Positions 35,621-49,197 of a DNA stretch of 64,000 bases are shown here, in pieces. Below the pieces are notes generated by a model. It searched no databases. It was not told where the DNA came from and saw only the letters and a list, made by a program, of their open reading frames with translations. This DNA comes from Gyromitra esculenta (taxonomy: Eukaryota > Ascomycota > Pezizomycetes > Pezizales > Discinaceae). The DNA lies in the NCBI GenBank assembly GCA_038503075.1, contig JBCAML010000005.1:1240001-1304000 (forward strand). The letters run 5' to 3'. The translations under genes were made by a program, and so were the position numbers. Each line of letters opens with the position of its first letter. The first letter of the stretch is position 1.

Positions 35621-35700
35621 CTCTTGGCGTTCAGTATCCGAGTGATAATACATGACCAAATAAGCCTGGGGGGCAAGGGAGGCCAAACTCTCTGCTTGTG

Positions 35701-35850
35701 TTGGAGAAGCTTCCTAATATGAGGGTCCTCCGAGCGTGGCTTCGGGGGCGGGTATTAGAAAGAGACAGACTCGGGCATACGGGGGGTTCTAGAAGGGTAT
35801 TGGCAAGTACATAGACGGGGGCGCACATCAATCGAGATCCGTCCTACACC
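35701..35850 (+). repeat. Promoter-like repeat module, copy C
   Basis: Starts TTGGAGAAGCTTCCTAATAT, then CGTGGCTTCGGGGGCGGGTA, GAGACAGA, and TACATAGACGGGGGCGC at about 35808. The homology fades soon afterwards. Starts 270 bp after copy B. Confidence 0.7.
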
Positions 35851-35953
35851 TCATCGGTGGAAGGCCGGAATCAACATGCCCTCGGCTTCTATGTTGAAGG
35901 CGCCGCAGTCGCAAAAGAGTCAAGCTTTGATAAATACGCATCGACATGAACTG

Positions 35954-35989
35954 CAGTCGGTCCATTCGGCCTCGCTCGAGGACCGACTG
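35954..35989. repeat. Perfect 10-bp stem inverted repeat
   Basis: CAGTCGGTCC at 35954-35963 is the exact reverse complement of GGACCGACTG at 35980-35989, with a 16-nt loop. It has no T run and no adjacent gene end, so its role is unknown. Confidence 0.6.
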
Positions 35990-36704
35990 GCCTGGCCAAG
36001 ACCGTAGTCAGGCTGGAATCTTAGCGGTGCTGGCCCAGAGACTCGATCCAGAGAAATCAAGTAATGATTGATAGACCAGGGAGATACCCCAGTAGTTTGC
36101 TTGAATAGATACGAGGTGTTCATTACTTCACAGATCCCATCCCTGCTTATATATACCATCCCTTCAAATCTTGCCTATACAGAAGCTACATACATAAAAC
36201 AGTACGGTAGAACGAATTTTGAAAAAAAGTAATGACAAAATTGATATAAAGTGGGAAAACTCCAAGCTTCCGCCAGTGAGCTTCGTCTCCTCCCGAGCAG
36301 AAATAAAATAAATAAAAATCGACTCAGCCGACAAACTAATGAGTTAGTGTCTTCCTCCTGTGGAAGTACATGTAGGTAGAAATAATGATACAATAGGAAA
36401 GCAATGGTAGAGCGATAAAAAAAAATGAAGTAAAAAGTGAAGTAAAAACACCTTCATGCGTGTGCCCATACATGTTTGATCCATGCACCCACACTCCTCG
36501 CTTGAAAAAAAGTAAAACATATGAAAAGATAAAAGCACTCGCCATGAAGACAAAAACCAATGATCACTTAAACCCGCTCCGATTTCCGAAAGATAAGAAT
36601 AGACCCCTGATATACCAAACATAATTTTATCCAGTAATACATCCATCAACTACCACATCCACCCACATGAAAACTCGTTTGCCCAGAAAAGTCATATCAT
36701 AGCC

Positions 36705-39700
36705 TTAATACCTCCCCCTACGAGTTCGTCCGTTATTTGAAGGCCCGATATTAATCAAACTCATCTCTTGACTCAACAAATAATCCTCTCTGCTCAAATG
36801 ACCACCGCTCTGCAACGGGATCTTCGCCGGGATTGGCGGTGCGCGGCCACTAGTAGGTGCATAGGAAGCCACCTCCATTCCCGTATACTTTGATGAGCTC
36901 TGCTGTTTATACCCATAATCTCCACGACCACCGGCTGGCACAAGCGCACGGGAGTCTCTTTCGTTCTCCTTTTGCCGCTCCCTTTCACTTTGGGGATTGT
37001 ACATTACCATTGCCCCGGGGCCAATTGAGTACCGGTTCCTGCCACTACCACTTTCCGCCTTAGTGTTATTGCTGGGGAGAACCGCCATGCTCTGAGAGTT
37101 CCTGAGCCTCTTTTGCAGTTTGCTTCTATCTCTATCTTTTTCCTTCTCTTTTGGAACCTCTATCATGACCCCCCTCGATTCCCTCTTTGGCACTGGGGGA
37201 GGTGGTGCAGGCAAAGCCAGCCTTTCAGCCTTCTTTGGTGGTAAAGGACTCAGGCTTCTCCTACTTAGCCTCTCCTTTCTATGGTTTTCAGGAACCGGTG
37301 GAGGGGGTCGCGGGCTCCGTTTTTTGAGCTCCGGCTCTGGTGCAAAACTCTCAGGTGGAAGAATGTCAGTGGCATCAAGAACTCTGTTAGATCCGGGGAC
37401 TATCATTTTCCTGGGTTTTTTTGCCTCTGCTTCAACTGCGGGGCCAGGATTGATGACATTGAACGAATCTGGCGAGAAAGGAAGCCCTTCCAATGGCTTT
37501 GGTTCGGGCGCTGGTAGTGGTTTCCTCTCAGGCATCACCAGCATCGAATTTCTTTTGTTAACACCTATCGTTGCTCCGGCTGAAGGCGAAGGCTCATCCC
37601 TATCCCCATGAATTGGTATAGGCTTCACCATTGGCGCTGATCGCTGCTTTTTCTTCACTGGGCGTTCAACGACCTGATCTTCAGGCAGGAGTTGCGGTTG
37701 GTAAAGTGCAACATCCTGAACTTCTTCCACTTGGGGCCGATGATAATTTCTACTGGAAACATGTTGCATTTGCCTGGATTGTGATTGGGGCCCAGCTTCA
37801 ATTTGGAGCTGGCCTTGTAACTCGACAGCGTTGTTGAAACTCAGCCTCCGCTCCTTTTCAATCCTTTCAGACATTTGTTCCGCAACTGCAGGATCGATTC
37901 CAGGAACAAGACTAGGCGGGAGCGGTATACCATTCCTCGTAGGTGACATATCCATGCCACGAGAGGGTGCTCTTGCTTCAAGGGATATTTCACTCAAGGG
38001 GTTTCCGTGAGAGCGTATATCATCGTAACCGGGTAGCCCAAGCTTTTGATCCTGGAGTGGACGATTTTGTTGAGAGTTTTGCCAATTAGGCTCTTCTATT
38101 CGCACAGGAACAGGCTTGCGAGCATGTGGCGGCGGAGGCGGCGGAGGGGCATCGTGATCATCATTCCGAAGGCTAGCCAGAGAGCTAGAGGGCGTAGGTC
38201 CATGCGAAAGACCAGGGGACTCATCTTCGTGACGCATCCCCCCGTCGTAACTACTTTGTTTTGGCAAGTTGGGATTCCTAGAAGTACATGTTTTTGGAGA
38301 AGGAGCATCATAATCGTCGTATGCTTGCGCAGGAAGGAAATTATTTTGGGGGCCAGGATACGAGCTACCGTACTGTTCAAAACCCCGAGGGTCATAATTG
38401 TCTCTTTGGCTTTGGTCTCGCTGGTCTACCGCAGGATGTTGCTGCTGGTAGAACTGCCAATCCGGTACACTTTGATAGTGTCGAAGCTGGGATTTCTGTC
38501 TTTGGATTTGTCCAACGCGTTGTTGAGATGGCAGAACAAGCTGAGTAGCAATATTTGTCGACGAGTGATGACGACCATCCGCTTGATAACTTCTTGAATG
38601 AGCCGGGGGAGGGGGTGGGGGTGGTGGCTCAAACTGATTATGCGGATCGCGCTCCTCTGGCTCATCGTAACGTCCCAAAATATCACCACCTGGAATGTAG
38701 TTGTCCTGACCATAAGGATCATAGATACCATCCCCAGGATTGACACCAATAGGCGTCACAGCGATCCCTCGAGGGGCAGGAATGCTGATCGGTCTCGATC
38801 TCGACTCTCTCGACTCTCTCTGGGGTCGCGGCAGCTCCGAGTAGGAGTGATGGGCTTGGTGAATCTGCGGTTGAGGATGGTGAGGATGTCTCGACTTCCG
38901 TGTACGCACGGGCTCTGGTGCAGGTTGAGATGGTTGACTCAGATCTTCCCTCGAATGAGAAGGGTCTGACGGTAAAGGTCGCCTTTTAGGCTTTTCCCGT
39001 GTACCCATCTCCCGAGCACCTCCGACTTTTTTTGGTGCCTCTCTCTCCCTTCTCTCCTCTCTTTCCCTCTCTTTATACACAGCAGCCTCTTCGCTCTTTT
39101 TAACTTGGTCTGGTGTCGGTCTCATATCCCAAAACGTCAACTCAACCAAAATTTCGCCAGCATATTTATCCTTGCATTTCAATCCTCTCCATCCATCATC
39201 GGTCCCGCCTCCAGTCACCAAAATCTTGTCGAGGCGCAAGCTACACTCGCCAATCAAGTCCGTCTTCTTATCGTCGTTAAAAACGGTAATTTTGAGGGTC
39301 CTGTAGTCCGGCGAGTTGCGTACAGGGAAACGGAGTTCCTTGTCCCTAAAATAGAGGTCAGAATGCTACAATTCAATGATCAATTTGTTCAAGGAATCTC
39401 ACCATCGAGGCGTTTGACCACCACGAACGTCAGTATCGGTACGTTTGCCTTCTTTCCCCAGACGAGCAACAGCATAGGGATCTTGCTTTCCGATTTTCTT
39501 CCTGTTTGGCAGGTTTTTCTGAGCAGAGGGGAAAAAAATCAAGGTCAGTAATCAACGCCAGAGACTAGCAATCACGTCGACAAATACGTCACAAACTCAT
39601 AGAATCCAACACTTACAGCCTTATCCAAAACCACAATCAGAGTACCAATGACCGGGCCATCTATTGAGAGATCAGACCAAATTCCAGCGGGGTGCGCCTC

Positions 39701-39721
39701 CTTGATTCCGGCCCGAACCAT
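36705..39721 (-). CDS. C2-domain cytokinesis protein, Inn1/Fic1 (ingression) family
   Basis: Predicted septum/contractile-ring protein. Inn1 (budding yeast) and Fic1 (fission yeast) use an N-terminal C2 domain and proline-rich tail to couple ring constriction to primary septum synthesis. Exons 39721-39617, 39518-39403 and 39345-36705 join to 953 residues. The C2 domain covers about residues 10-135 (GTLIVVLDKAKNLPNRKKIG, KQDPYAVARLG, TPRWDKELRFPV, LKITVFNDDKKTDLIGE). The remaining about 800 residues are disordered, with PPPPPPP runs and many PxxP motifs suited to SH3 partners such as Hof1/Cdc15 and Cyk3. The length exceeds the yeast proteins but is normal for filamentous fungi. Confidence 0.9.
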
Positions 39722-42700
39722 CTTTCCTCGCTGGAATATCGGCTGTTCAGCACTTTGAACAGCGACTTTGTCGTGTAATTCTCAGTCGAACTAGAGGTGC
39801 TGAGGGAGGCGAATAGATGGTGTCGGATTTAAAGAGGAGATCAGTTTTAAAGATCCAAAGGAAGTGACGAGGGCCGGAAGCAAACGGCGGTGAGATTGGG
39901 TATCTTGAGTAACGACGTGCTGCAGACGGTGCAGGATCTGGCTGGATGACTTCCTGCAGCGGGAAGAGGAGGAGGGAGGAGGGAAAAGCAATCAATGCAG
40001 CAGCAGTAGCAGCAGCAAGTGAACGCGGGACAAGTTAGAACAGGGCGGATGGCGCTGTCATTAACAATTGGCTACCGACTTGATGTCGAGCAGCAAGCAA
40101 GAAGAGAGCAGACGCAGCTGTTGGCTGGTTTGTTGACAGGAAAATGGTGTGGCGCGCTACGCTCCAAAGGTGGGAGGCTGGGTTGCTGTCGCCGGGCAAC
40201 CGATCGCTGCCAAGACGCCATTGGTGCCCCGCGGCGGACAAGGCGGTCCCACACCCACCCCCACATATATGCCATGCTGCCCTACAAATGAGAGGGGCTG
40301 CAAACCCGCCGTGCCCCTGGACACAAGCGGAGAAATGTAAACACATTCCTGGCTGGGAATCCCCTTATCGCCCCTTATCCAATGTCCTGCCAGTCTCGTC
40401 GTTCGAACTCACAAGAGTGCTCCCAGAGAAATTAAACTCTATGCACAACAGCCTTAAAAGAAGATCATAAGCTTTCTATATCGGTGCATTCCAATATACG
40501 CACCACCCTTGCTGAGCCTTGGGAAAACAACCTCGAAGACTCGACGACCCCCCAAGGCTGTGAACAATACATATGACGGAATATCCTCGCTGTGGCAAGT
40601 GCAGCGCCACACAGGAAACGCGCAATCCGATATTGTTGCGTATGTAGCCCGAAGATCGATCTCGGAAATTGGCTTTGTCGAGTGGGTCTATTTTTGACAC
40701 CATAGGATGTCGGTATCACTCGGCACACTTGATTTCCATGGCAACGAATTCCGTCAATCTCGGGATGCCAGGGGTTCAGCAAAACTCCGAGTGGAGGTGG
40801 AGGGGGTAGACAGTCTCGCTCAAAGCTGAGGAACCGGCGAGGGCGCGCAGCTGTGGTACATATCGTAAGTTACATTTGACACAAATCTGAGCCAATTGTG
40901 CCCCGAATCTGGTCAGCAGCACCTAGATGTAATTTTCTGTAAATAAAAAATGGCTGGGAAAAGGAGATCTTTTTTTTTTTGCTTGTTTACCCCCTCAACT
41001 CAATTTCTTCGTACATAACATATCGTTTCTAGTAAGGGATCCCATGACTAATTACGATAGCCCTTCTTTTCGCATCAACATCGTATGGGCACCTCGATAC
41101 GCGATGTTGGTTACCTATAACCGGATAGGCATGTCGAGCATTTAATGACTACACGTACATGTTCGTCCGGAAGCGTCAATTGTGCCTTGCGTTAAGTTTT
41201 TATATTCATACAGAAATACCGATGAGCCAGGTGTATATACGAAAAAATTCCACGAAAATCAACACGCGTCGAGGTCTCTTTATTTAACGAGGTTCCGTTT
41301 TTGACGTCAGGTCAGTGTTGACCGTGCGGAAAACTCGTAACTGTTGTTCCTCGGCGCTTCGCACAGGCCGAACTGCGCCCCCAGCTCTTTCCACCCAACC
41401 AAGCTCCAAGAGGGCCAAGGAACATCCCAGGACGGTTATCGGTGTTACCTATAGCCACAAGAATGATATCTGATGATGCTCGCCCATTGATTTTTTACCA
41501 CGTGGCTTTTGCGTATGTGGAAGTGTCCTACGAACCCAGTTGATCTGATGCCAGTAGACTTCGTAGGAAGATATTTACTACAAATCATTCCTGCGTGCTT
41601 GTGAGATTTTTCTAGCGCAAACGTAGAGCTCGTAGTCACTTTGTAGGCGAACGTTAGTCGTCGAGTGATTGGACATGAACCGGGCGCTACCATTTTTAAC
41701 CACGCGGTCATTGATAATCACTCGGTGGCTGGCCACTCAGAATGAGAAAAGGGCCCAATGAAGACCATAAACCTCTGACAAAACAAAACTCGAAACTTTG
41801 CATACTTGACCGTCGATGGCTCGTTGTGCCCAATATTATCACCAGTAATCAGTCATTACCGTCGAAAAAAAAAACAAATAAAGGAGGAAGTCAATGACAA
41901 AGCGCATCCCCAGACCCTCGGGGGTCCGGCCAATAGAGATAAGGACGAAGATAAAATCAACGCAAACAAGAGAAAATGATATAGCTTGCACCCACTGCTT
42001 TTTCGTTCAAGATCCCACTAAAAGCGACCTTCCCACCATGAAAATAAAACAAAAGAGAATAAAAACTAATAGTTAACCACCATGCCAAGAATCGATTCCT
42101 AAAAGTCCAATGGCTCCTCCGGGTGAAAAAAAGAGAAAAAAAGAAAAGCTTCCATTACCGCCACCAAGGCCCAACAGGAAATAGTGTCGTTTGGCTTGTC
42201 GCCGACTTATTAACTTCCACAAAGCCTCTCGCCCTCACCCTTTCCATCTCCAGTGGATCCACTTCAGGGGTAGTATTTGTCGTATCTGTGAATACATCTG
42301 CTGGTGGGGGTGTATCGCCGTCCATGACCATGAGACGAGGAATGCTTCCATCTCCAGCTATGGTATTATCAAGGAATTGTGTTTGTATCCAGTAGTTTGG
42401 TACAGGATCTATATTTCACGGAGAATTCCAAAATCACCGCAAAAATAACGGCGAGTTTGGAGATCATAATAAGCTTAGATTCCTTTCGCGCTACCCCTAC
42501 CCTATAAGCGGGAGATGTGGGGAGAGGAGTTGACGAGAGGATTGTAAAGGGGAAATGATCATGGTATCAAATAAAGACCAGGGCTAGGGATGTATAGACA
42601 AGGGTGTTGGTAGATGGGCATAAAGACATGAAATTATATCTCCATGCAGGTTTAAATAGAGAAAGAGCAAAATGCTCAATATCAAGATTGTAAGCAGATT

Positions 42701-42899
42701 TTCCAGGCTGATCGCGCTCTCTAACTAGAGAGTAACTACCAGCATGTATGGAGAGGAAAAAGGAAAGGAAAAAGACGGGCATGGGAATTAAAATAGTGGT
42801 GTGACGTGTTCTGGGAGCTAACTAGAAAGAGGGTAAAAGAAAAAAAAGAACATGACTAAATTGACCTAGCTCCATGCACCCCTCACCAGTATACTCAAC
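39722..42899. other. Long intergenic region without recognised genes
   Basis: The first about 300 bp upstream of 39721 is the promoter of the C2 gene, containing (CAG)n near 40000. The rest contains several short, mutually overlapping frames without family similarity, poly-T at 40970-40981, and A-rich tracts near 41865. No RNA gene, inverted-repeat element or TACATGTA was seen here. Confidence 0.45.
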
Positions 42900-45800
42900 C
42901 TAGATCCCGAACCAGATGTAAAACCGTAAAAACGTCCCAAATTGGAGTGATATTACTGCTTTTTGGAAAGGAGATATATGAAAAATCGCTTTTAATCGTG
43001 ATAAGGATAAGGATAAGGATAAGGATAAGTGGGGTATAATAATAATAACCAGAATTATTATCGTTACTTACCGACATTCACTCCGTTCTCGATACTCCTC
43101 ACTGCTTCCTCCGCCACTATCCCCGCAGTCCACATTGGATCATCCTCGTCGAATCCGCCATTGATCCCACCTAGCATACCTCCATTTGCTGCTCTAGTTT
43201 TGTAAACTAAGGCGGTCTCCAAGCGACTGATATACTGCGGAGTTTCCCTCTCGTCCTCCGGAGGTTTCCAGAAATTGACCTTTAGTTCCGCAGATTTTCC
43301 GGTACTATTGGCCATGGCGGAGACCTGGGAACCCTCGGGCATTAATGACGGGGAGGTTACCTCTGCAGTTTCTACCTCCTCGAAAGGATCCTTTTCTACC
43401 GCGTCATGGCGCCAGGCAAATCCCATCCAAGCCCTCCAGACTGGATCTTTCCCCAGAATCCATGGATTTCCAATAACGATTAATCCCTGTTTCGCTCTAG
43501 TCATTGCCACACAGACTCGTCGGTTCTCAAAAACTACCCCTAATCCCCTGTCCAAGTCACCATCTAGAAACCGTTCTCGGGACCTAGTCGTACAGATTAT
43601 AACGAATTTGTGCTCGCTGCCTTGATAAATCTCGACAGCCCCCACGTTGACGTCCCTAAGATTGTAAGTTGGTGAGCGCAATGCTCGTCTCAGTCGTTTA
43701 ATCTGTTCTCTGAATTGTGCCATAATTGCAATCTCGTGGGGTTGTATAAGCCCGGACGCTACAAGGTCTTTGGCGATGTTGCAAGCAATTTTGATTTCAC
43801 GAAGGTTATAGAAAGAAACCCCCTCTTCGTGCCACTCATCTTGTCCTCCATTTAGACAAAATTTGATAGGTACCCCTCTGCGACCCTTCCACCCAGCCCA
43901 GCCTTCGAGATATTGTGTATTTGTCGCTTCCGGAACCAGAGTGTCGTGATAAAATAATGCACTCGGCACTGCTAGAATTGCCGGATGGGAGCGGTAATTT
44001 CTAATCAGGTTCGTGAACGCAGGCCGAAGATACGGCTACACCAAAGCCAGTTAATTAAAAAAAAAATCTTATGCGTAATCAGAAAACAAGAAAGCTCACC
44101 AGCAAAGCCTTCTTCCTCTCAAGAACCCTCTCCGCACTCCACCCCACCGGGTTCTGCTCGAATCCAAAGCTCTGTCTCGCCAAAGGATGCTGGCTGTAGA
44201 GTTCTCTCAGGAAGAGTCTTTCGAACAAGCTCATATCCAATTGCGGGATTTTACTTATTGTTCTCGGACCCTAGGATTATCTTGCTGTCAGCGGCCCACA
44301 TGACCTTTCGTCTAAACGTGAACTTTATTGCCGTCTCAGGAAAAGAAGATCCCACCAATTGCCTCTGATCTCCCGCCATGACAAAAATTGGCCTATCACC
44401 ACTCGCCTCTTCCGGTGGTGTCACAACAGATATTGCAACTGCAACCTCTGGTTCGATGCCCTGTGCCGCTTCATCCAACAACAGAGCGGTCCAATGAACA
44501 TTGACACTTTGTCCCTTCTCAACCACTCCCCCTCCATGCCTGCCGTTGTTGTCATCATGTTCATCTCCCATTCCCCTCAACGAATCAATGACGCCCTTCT
44601 CCCACCTCGCCAAATCTCGGTTTGTGCACCTGGCTTCCACCAGTATCTCAGCATCCCTCGTGGAGCAGACAACCACCCTAAAACCCATAAGCGTCTTCCA
44701 CTCAGGAAGAGAAAACATGTCATTGGTTATGTATGAATAAGGCAGCAATTCCGATGGAACCTCGAGAAATGTTCGAGCGCTCGACTGTAAACGGAACAGT
44801 ACTTTCGGATTAAGGTACGGGATCAAGCGCTTGGCTAAGGTATCTGCCGCTTCGTGTGATGGTGCACAGAGAAGAATATGGTGTTTAGGATCAGACGGTG
44901 TGAAGATTAGTTGCAATGCTAAATACATTAAAAAGCCATACAACCCCAGTCAGCTATCGTTTCCCGCCCAATAAAAATTGACTGCAGAGACTGGGATAAA
45001 ATTTTCTCCTTACCTGCTTCTACGATCGTTTTTGTTTTCCCGGTTCCTGGAGGCCCAGAGATGAGATACGGAACATTTCCATAATTCTGCTGGAGTATTG
45101 TGTCGACCGCTTTCTGTATACCCCCTTAGCCTTACCATCCATTTTCACCATAGAAAACTCGTTAAAGAGAGAAAAGGTGGGAAGGCGAGGCCACGAAACA
45201 CACGTAAGAAACCCTTTCCCCCGGAAACCCAATAGGATACAGTTTTTTTATAGCAAAATGCCGCCTTATAATACAGGAAAATAATGACAGACACCTCAAA
45301 CACGTCAAAAAAGCTAGCCTTACCTGTTGCTCATAATTGAGTTCCCCGTCGAACCACCCCCGATTAAAGGCACCTCTACCCAAAGTTCTTTGCCAAACAC
45401 CATGCGCCTTTTCGGGGAACAGCATCCTCCTTACAAAACCACCATCGCCTGTATCTGCGCCCATGGGCCCATTAACGCCGTTACCATTCGTCCCATTCTT
45501 TCCATTGGCCATTCCAAGCTTCTCTCTCGTGTCGGACTTCCTTAGTTCAGCTCCGAGATCTTCGATGGCTCTAACAGGGCCGGACCACCTCCTCTCCTGG
45601 ACACCAAAGCACACATTAAAGCGCCCACTTTCCATCAGCAAGTGGTCAACTCTGAGGACGATATAGCCGACAGTTTTGTCCATGCCATAAACACAAGCAT
45701 CATATTGGTAGCCGCTGAAGGGTCCCCCACTCATTGGCCCGAAACCAGGTTGCAACCGGACTTGTCTGAGCTTCACAACATCTCCAAGCTGCACCAAAGG

Positions 45801-46607
45801 CGTATTTTCTCGGATTCCAGGAACTACCAATCTATACAAGCTTTGCGATGGATCTTGGGGATACAGAGGCTCATTGAACATATCGTACTTCCGGTTTTCC
45901 TTATGTTGGGCGGCCAATTCATGAGAAAGGAGGTTGAAGAAATGGTCGAAGTACATGGATGGATTAAGATCCGCTGACGGAACGGGTGTGGGCTTCGTTG
46001 GTGCTGGGGGGATGACAGGAGGAGGAGGAAGCACTCGAAGAAACGCAGACCCACAAAAAGAAGAGATAAAGGCATGGAACTGGATTGAAGGTGGAGGGAG
46101 AGATGCGATAGGTACAGCAGGAAGCGTATTGATTACTTGGAGATACTGCGGTATGAACGGAAGAGTATAGACATCTGGATACCATGTTTTTGGCGGGGGA
46201 TTGTTGGATACAGGTTGCTGCTTCTGCTGCTGCTGACTTCCTCCAGGTGTAAATGATGGCTGCGAGGGATTTGGACGGAATGGCTGGCTTGGATGAAAGG
46301 TTGCTGGAGGTAAAGTCTGCTGACGTTGTTGTTGGGGTGGCGGTGATGGGAGCTGTGACTGTTGGACAGGTGGCTGATAGATGATCTGCGTAGGGAAAAT
46401 TGGCGGGGCAGCCTTGAGGGTTGCAGCATACGACATTGAAGTTGGAGGGAGAGGTGTAAGATTCTGAGAATTACGGCGAGGAGGGGAAGAAAGAGGAGGT
46501 AATGAGTGGTGAGGAGGAGGCGGATGATGAGGAGGGAGAGGATGAGGAGTAGCAGAAGCTGGAGGGGGAGGGGGAGGAGAAGGAGGAGAAGGAGGAGGAT
46601 GTGCCAT
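42900..46607 (-). CDS. SF1B RNA helicase, MOV10/SDE3-like
   Basis: Predicted 5'-3' RNA helicase of the UPF1-like superfamily; SDE3, Hrr1 and Neurospora SAD-3 relatives act in RNA silencing. Exons 46607-45324, 45113-45014, 44918-44356, 44270-44100 and 44035-43072 join in frame to about 1027 residues. A last exon after the GTAAGT donor at 43071 is unresolved; the nearest in-frame stop is at 42900-42902. The Pro/Gln-rich low-complexity N-terminus (about 150 residues) precedes an OB/beta-barrel-like region. Motifs: I GPPGTGKTKTIVEA (split by an intron), Ia CAPSHEAAD, II DEAAQGIEPE, III AGDQRQLGPR (joined by the 44355-44271 intron), IV NYRSHPAIL, V VEIYQGSE, VI MTRAKQGLIVIG. An in-frame ATG at 46781 is possible, but its sequence looks like a 5' leader. 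Confidence 0.9.
43001..43029. repeat. (ATAAGG)n microsatellite
   Basis: About five ATAAGG units, in the presumed last intron of the helicase gene just downstream of its GTAAGT donor. Confidence 0.85.
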
Positions 46608-49197
46608 TCTTGATGATTTTCTGATGGATGCTTTCTCTCTCTCCTCTCTCTCTACCCATCTATCTCTCACTCTCACACTCTCTCTTCCACACACACACTC
46701 TTGTTGATAGCGGAGGGGGAGAAAGATGGGAGAACGGAGCAGAAAAAAGGGCTGTGACGGACGAGTGAAAGGACAGGACAAGAATAGCAGCGAATGAATG
46801 ACTGGGGCATCCGTCGTCGCCGTTGCCGTCGACCAGCAGCGAAACAGACCCGCCAGTGGAGGAGCAGGAAGCCTTACCGGAAACCACCTCCAGCACTAGC
46901 AAAGAATTATTCTTCGTCTTCGTCTTCCTCCACCAACTACCTGCTCAAAACTCGGGATCGGCTAGCCAGCTGCGGGGGGACCTCTATGTGCGGGCGAGAC
47001 ACTCGGGCTCAAGCCTAGCCGCAGGAGCTCGGCGCAAATCTGACGGGGTGGACAGAAGAGGCCCGGGACACCGCAGCTCCAGTGAAAATCTGTTCATCAG
47101 TGGTTCCGCGTCTAAAGATAGGGAAATAGGGGAATGAAGCCAGCAACAAGGAAAAGTATAAAAACACTTGAGCCAACGAGCAAGCGCGTCGATCAACGGC
47201 CCCCTGCGAGCTTCAGCTTGGCCAGTTTGTGGGGTCAGAAGCTCGAAAGCTTGTCTCCTGACTCGTTCGTCGAGAAAGCCCCAGCCGGGTAACTTGCTGG
47301 TCGTCCAACGGCTTTCCATGAATTGTTTGCATCCGCTTCTATTACCAAGTTTTTCCAGCTTAGCATTATCTCAGGGTTTAGGGGACAACGGCGAGAGAAG
47401 GAAAAAGCAAGTCGATGCAGCTTTCCAATAGTGGATACGTCATTTCGCCGGGAACTTCGCCCCATTGATTGAGTCTAGGAATATGTGCTCTCGCGGGGAG
47501 CTCAGCTAGCTGGTGGCTGGTTGGTGGCCTAGAATATGCAACTGCCAATTTTGAGATGTTTATGAGGGGAAACCAAGCATGAACGTCATCTTTTTTGAGT
47601 CGGAATATAAGCCATATCGCGTCGAGGCTCAAGGATATCTGTTCTTTCTCTTTTCAGCGAAGCCTGCATATCTCCTACAGCTACCATCCAATCCCATCCT
47701 TACGATACAACCGGCCTAGCACCTCTGGGGTTTCACAGAAACCCAAACTCTAATTCATCAAGTTGTCGAGTTCAGTTAACAACCCGAGTGCTGAGCCGCA
47801 ACAAGCTCACGGTGATTAGCCACGGCATAATTAATAAGCCAGAAAGCTGGGAAACACCCCCAAAGGCAAATTTGAAATAGAGTTTGTCACAAGAAAATAT
47901 ACGGCTTTGCGGGGAACCCTCGTTTCCATGGGATTCTGCAACGCAAGTTCCCGTTATTAGCTACCTACGTGTAGGTATTGCTTGCGTAGCTCCAAGTTAA
48001 AATACCACCGAGGTGCGCATTATTGTCATCGTTATATAAAAATGATACCATTTAACGGAGATATCATAATATCGTTTTCCAACCCTCACAAAGCACGGTA
48101 TTTGCCACTACATGTATCGATCAAAACTTGAACATAGCACACATGCTACCAAATTTGATTTAGAGAGGTCAGGCTCGTAAGCCAGCAGCAGACCACTCAC
48201 TACAAGCCGGGGCTATCCATGTCCCGATACTTTTAGGCAGTGGGATTTCTAAAGCCATGTAGTTTAGCCTATTCTAGAGCCTTTATAGAATTAAGAATTT
48301 CATACCAATTGCATGTTTGTGTCGCATTTAGAATCAAGCTAGAACACAAAAGTAGCGGGGTTACTCAAAATGAATTATCCAGATGGTACAGATTTTGTAA
48401 ATTGCTTTAACTTTGCGGAAGTACTACATACCTCCAGAGTTGATAATCCCCGTTGCTTTTCCGTAACAACATGTACATGTACTCTACCTGGTAGTTATTG
48501 ACGAAGAATCATACAATATCACCCGCACGTTGATGATATAAGAATACCCATACAATACATCCGAGTACAAAGAAGATACATGTAGTGATACCCTGCCAAT
48601 TATTTCCATGAATTTTTATATATGTACGTTGAATCGCCCTATTTATGTAGTACTAACACACTATTCCGTTCGTCCCTAGGCTCTCACCGAAACATCTTCC
48701 CGAAATCAAGACTAGACCATATAGCCTGAATACACTTTAAAGAGATAGCAAGAAATCTGAAATTCGAGCTTATTGAGCTTGACCTCTCAATTAGGGATTA
48801 CGGGCGATAGGCGCTAAAAAGAAATGAAGTTTATGAGGATTCGTGAATGCTTAACTTAAACTTACACAAAAAGTTACAATCTAGAGGTACCCAAAAAGGA
48901 ATAGAAATTGACCAAGATAATGAGAGACAAGGTATATGATACGCCATACAAAAAAGAGAAGGGAAAAAAGCAGTTACATCAATTCAGATGAAGAAATACA
49001 AGGAAATTTAAGAAAAGAAAGTAAATCAAATCCTCTCGTAAAGCGCAAGCGGGATCGAGGAAGAAATAGAGAAATAAAGAAACACTGATCAATTGAGAAC
49101 TAGAACTAAGGGTGAAGAAAGAAAAATACAGTGCTGTTTAAGGCGAAATACCATTTTAACCTCTATAACTTATACACCACACCATCCTCCCCGAACT
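46608..49197. other. Intergenic region without recognised genes
   Basis: Divided between the helicase promoter (46608 upwards, with a CT/CA-rich leader near 46640-46700) and the 3' side of trehalase. From about 47900 it is AT-rich. TACATGTA occurs at 48109-48116, 48474-48481 and 48577-48584, the densest cluster in the window. No coding region recognised. Confidence 0.45.

Larger units (their letters stand above)
33974..36704. other. Intergenic region with three-copy repeat module
   Basis: No protein gene recognised. Contains the three diverged copies described separately (35084, 35431, 35701), a hairpin at 35954-35989, and TACATGTA at 34664-34671 and 36367-36374. The last about 300 bp is the 3' side of the C2-domain gene. 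Confidence 0.5.
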
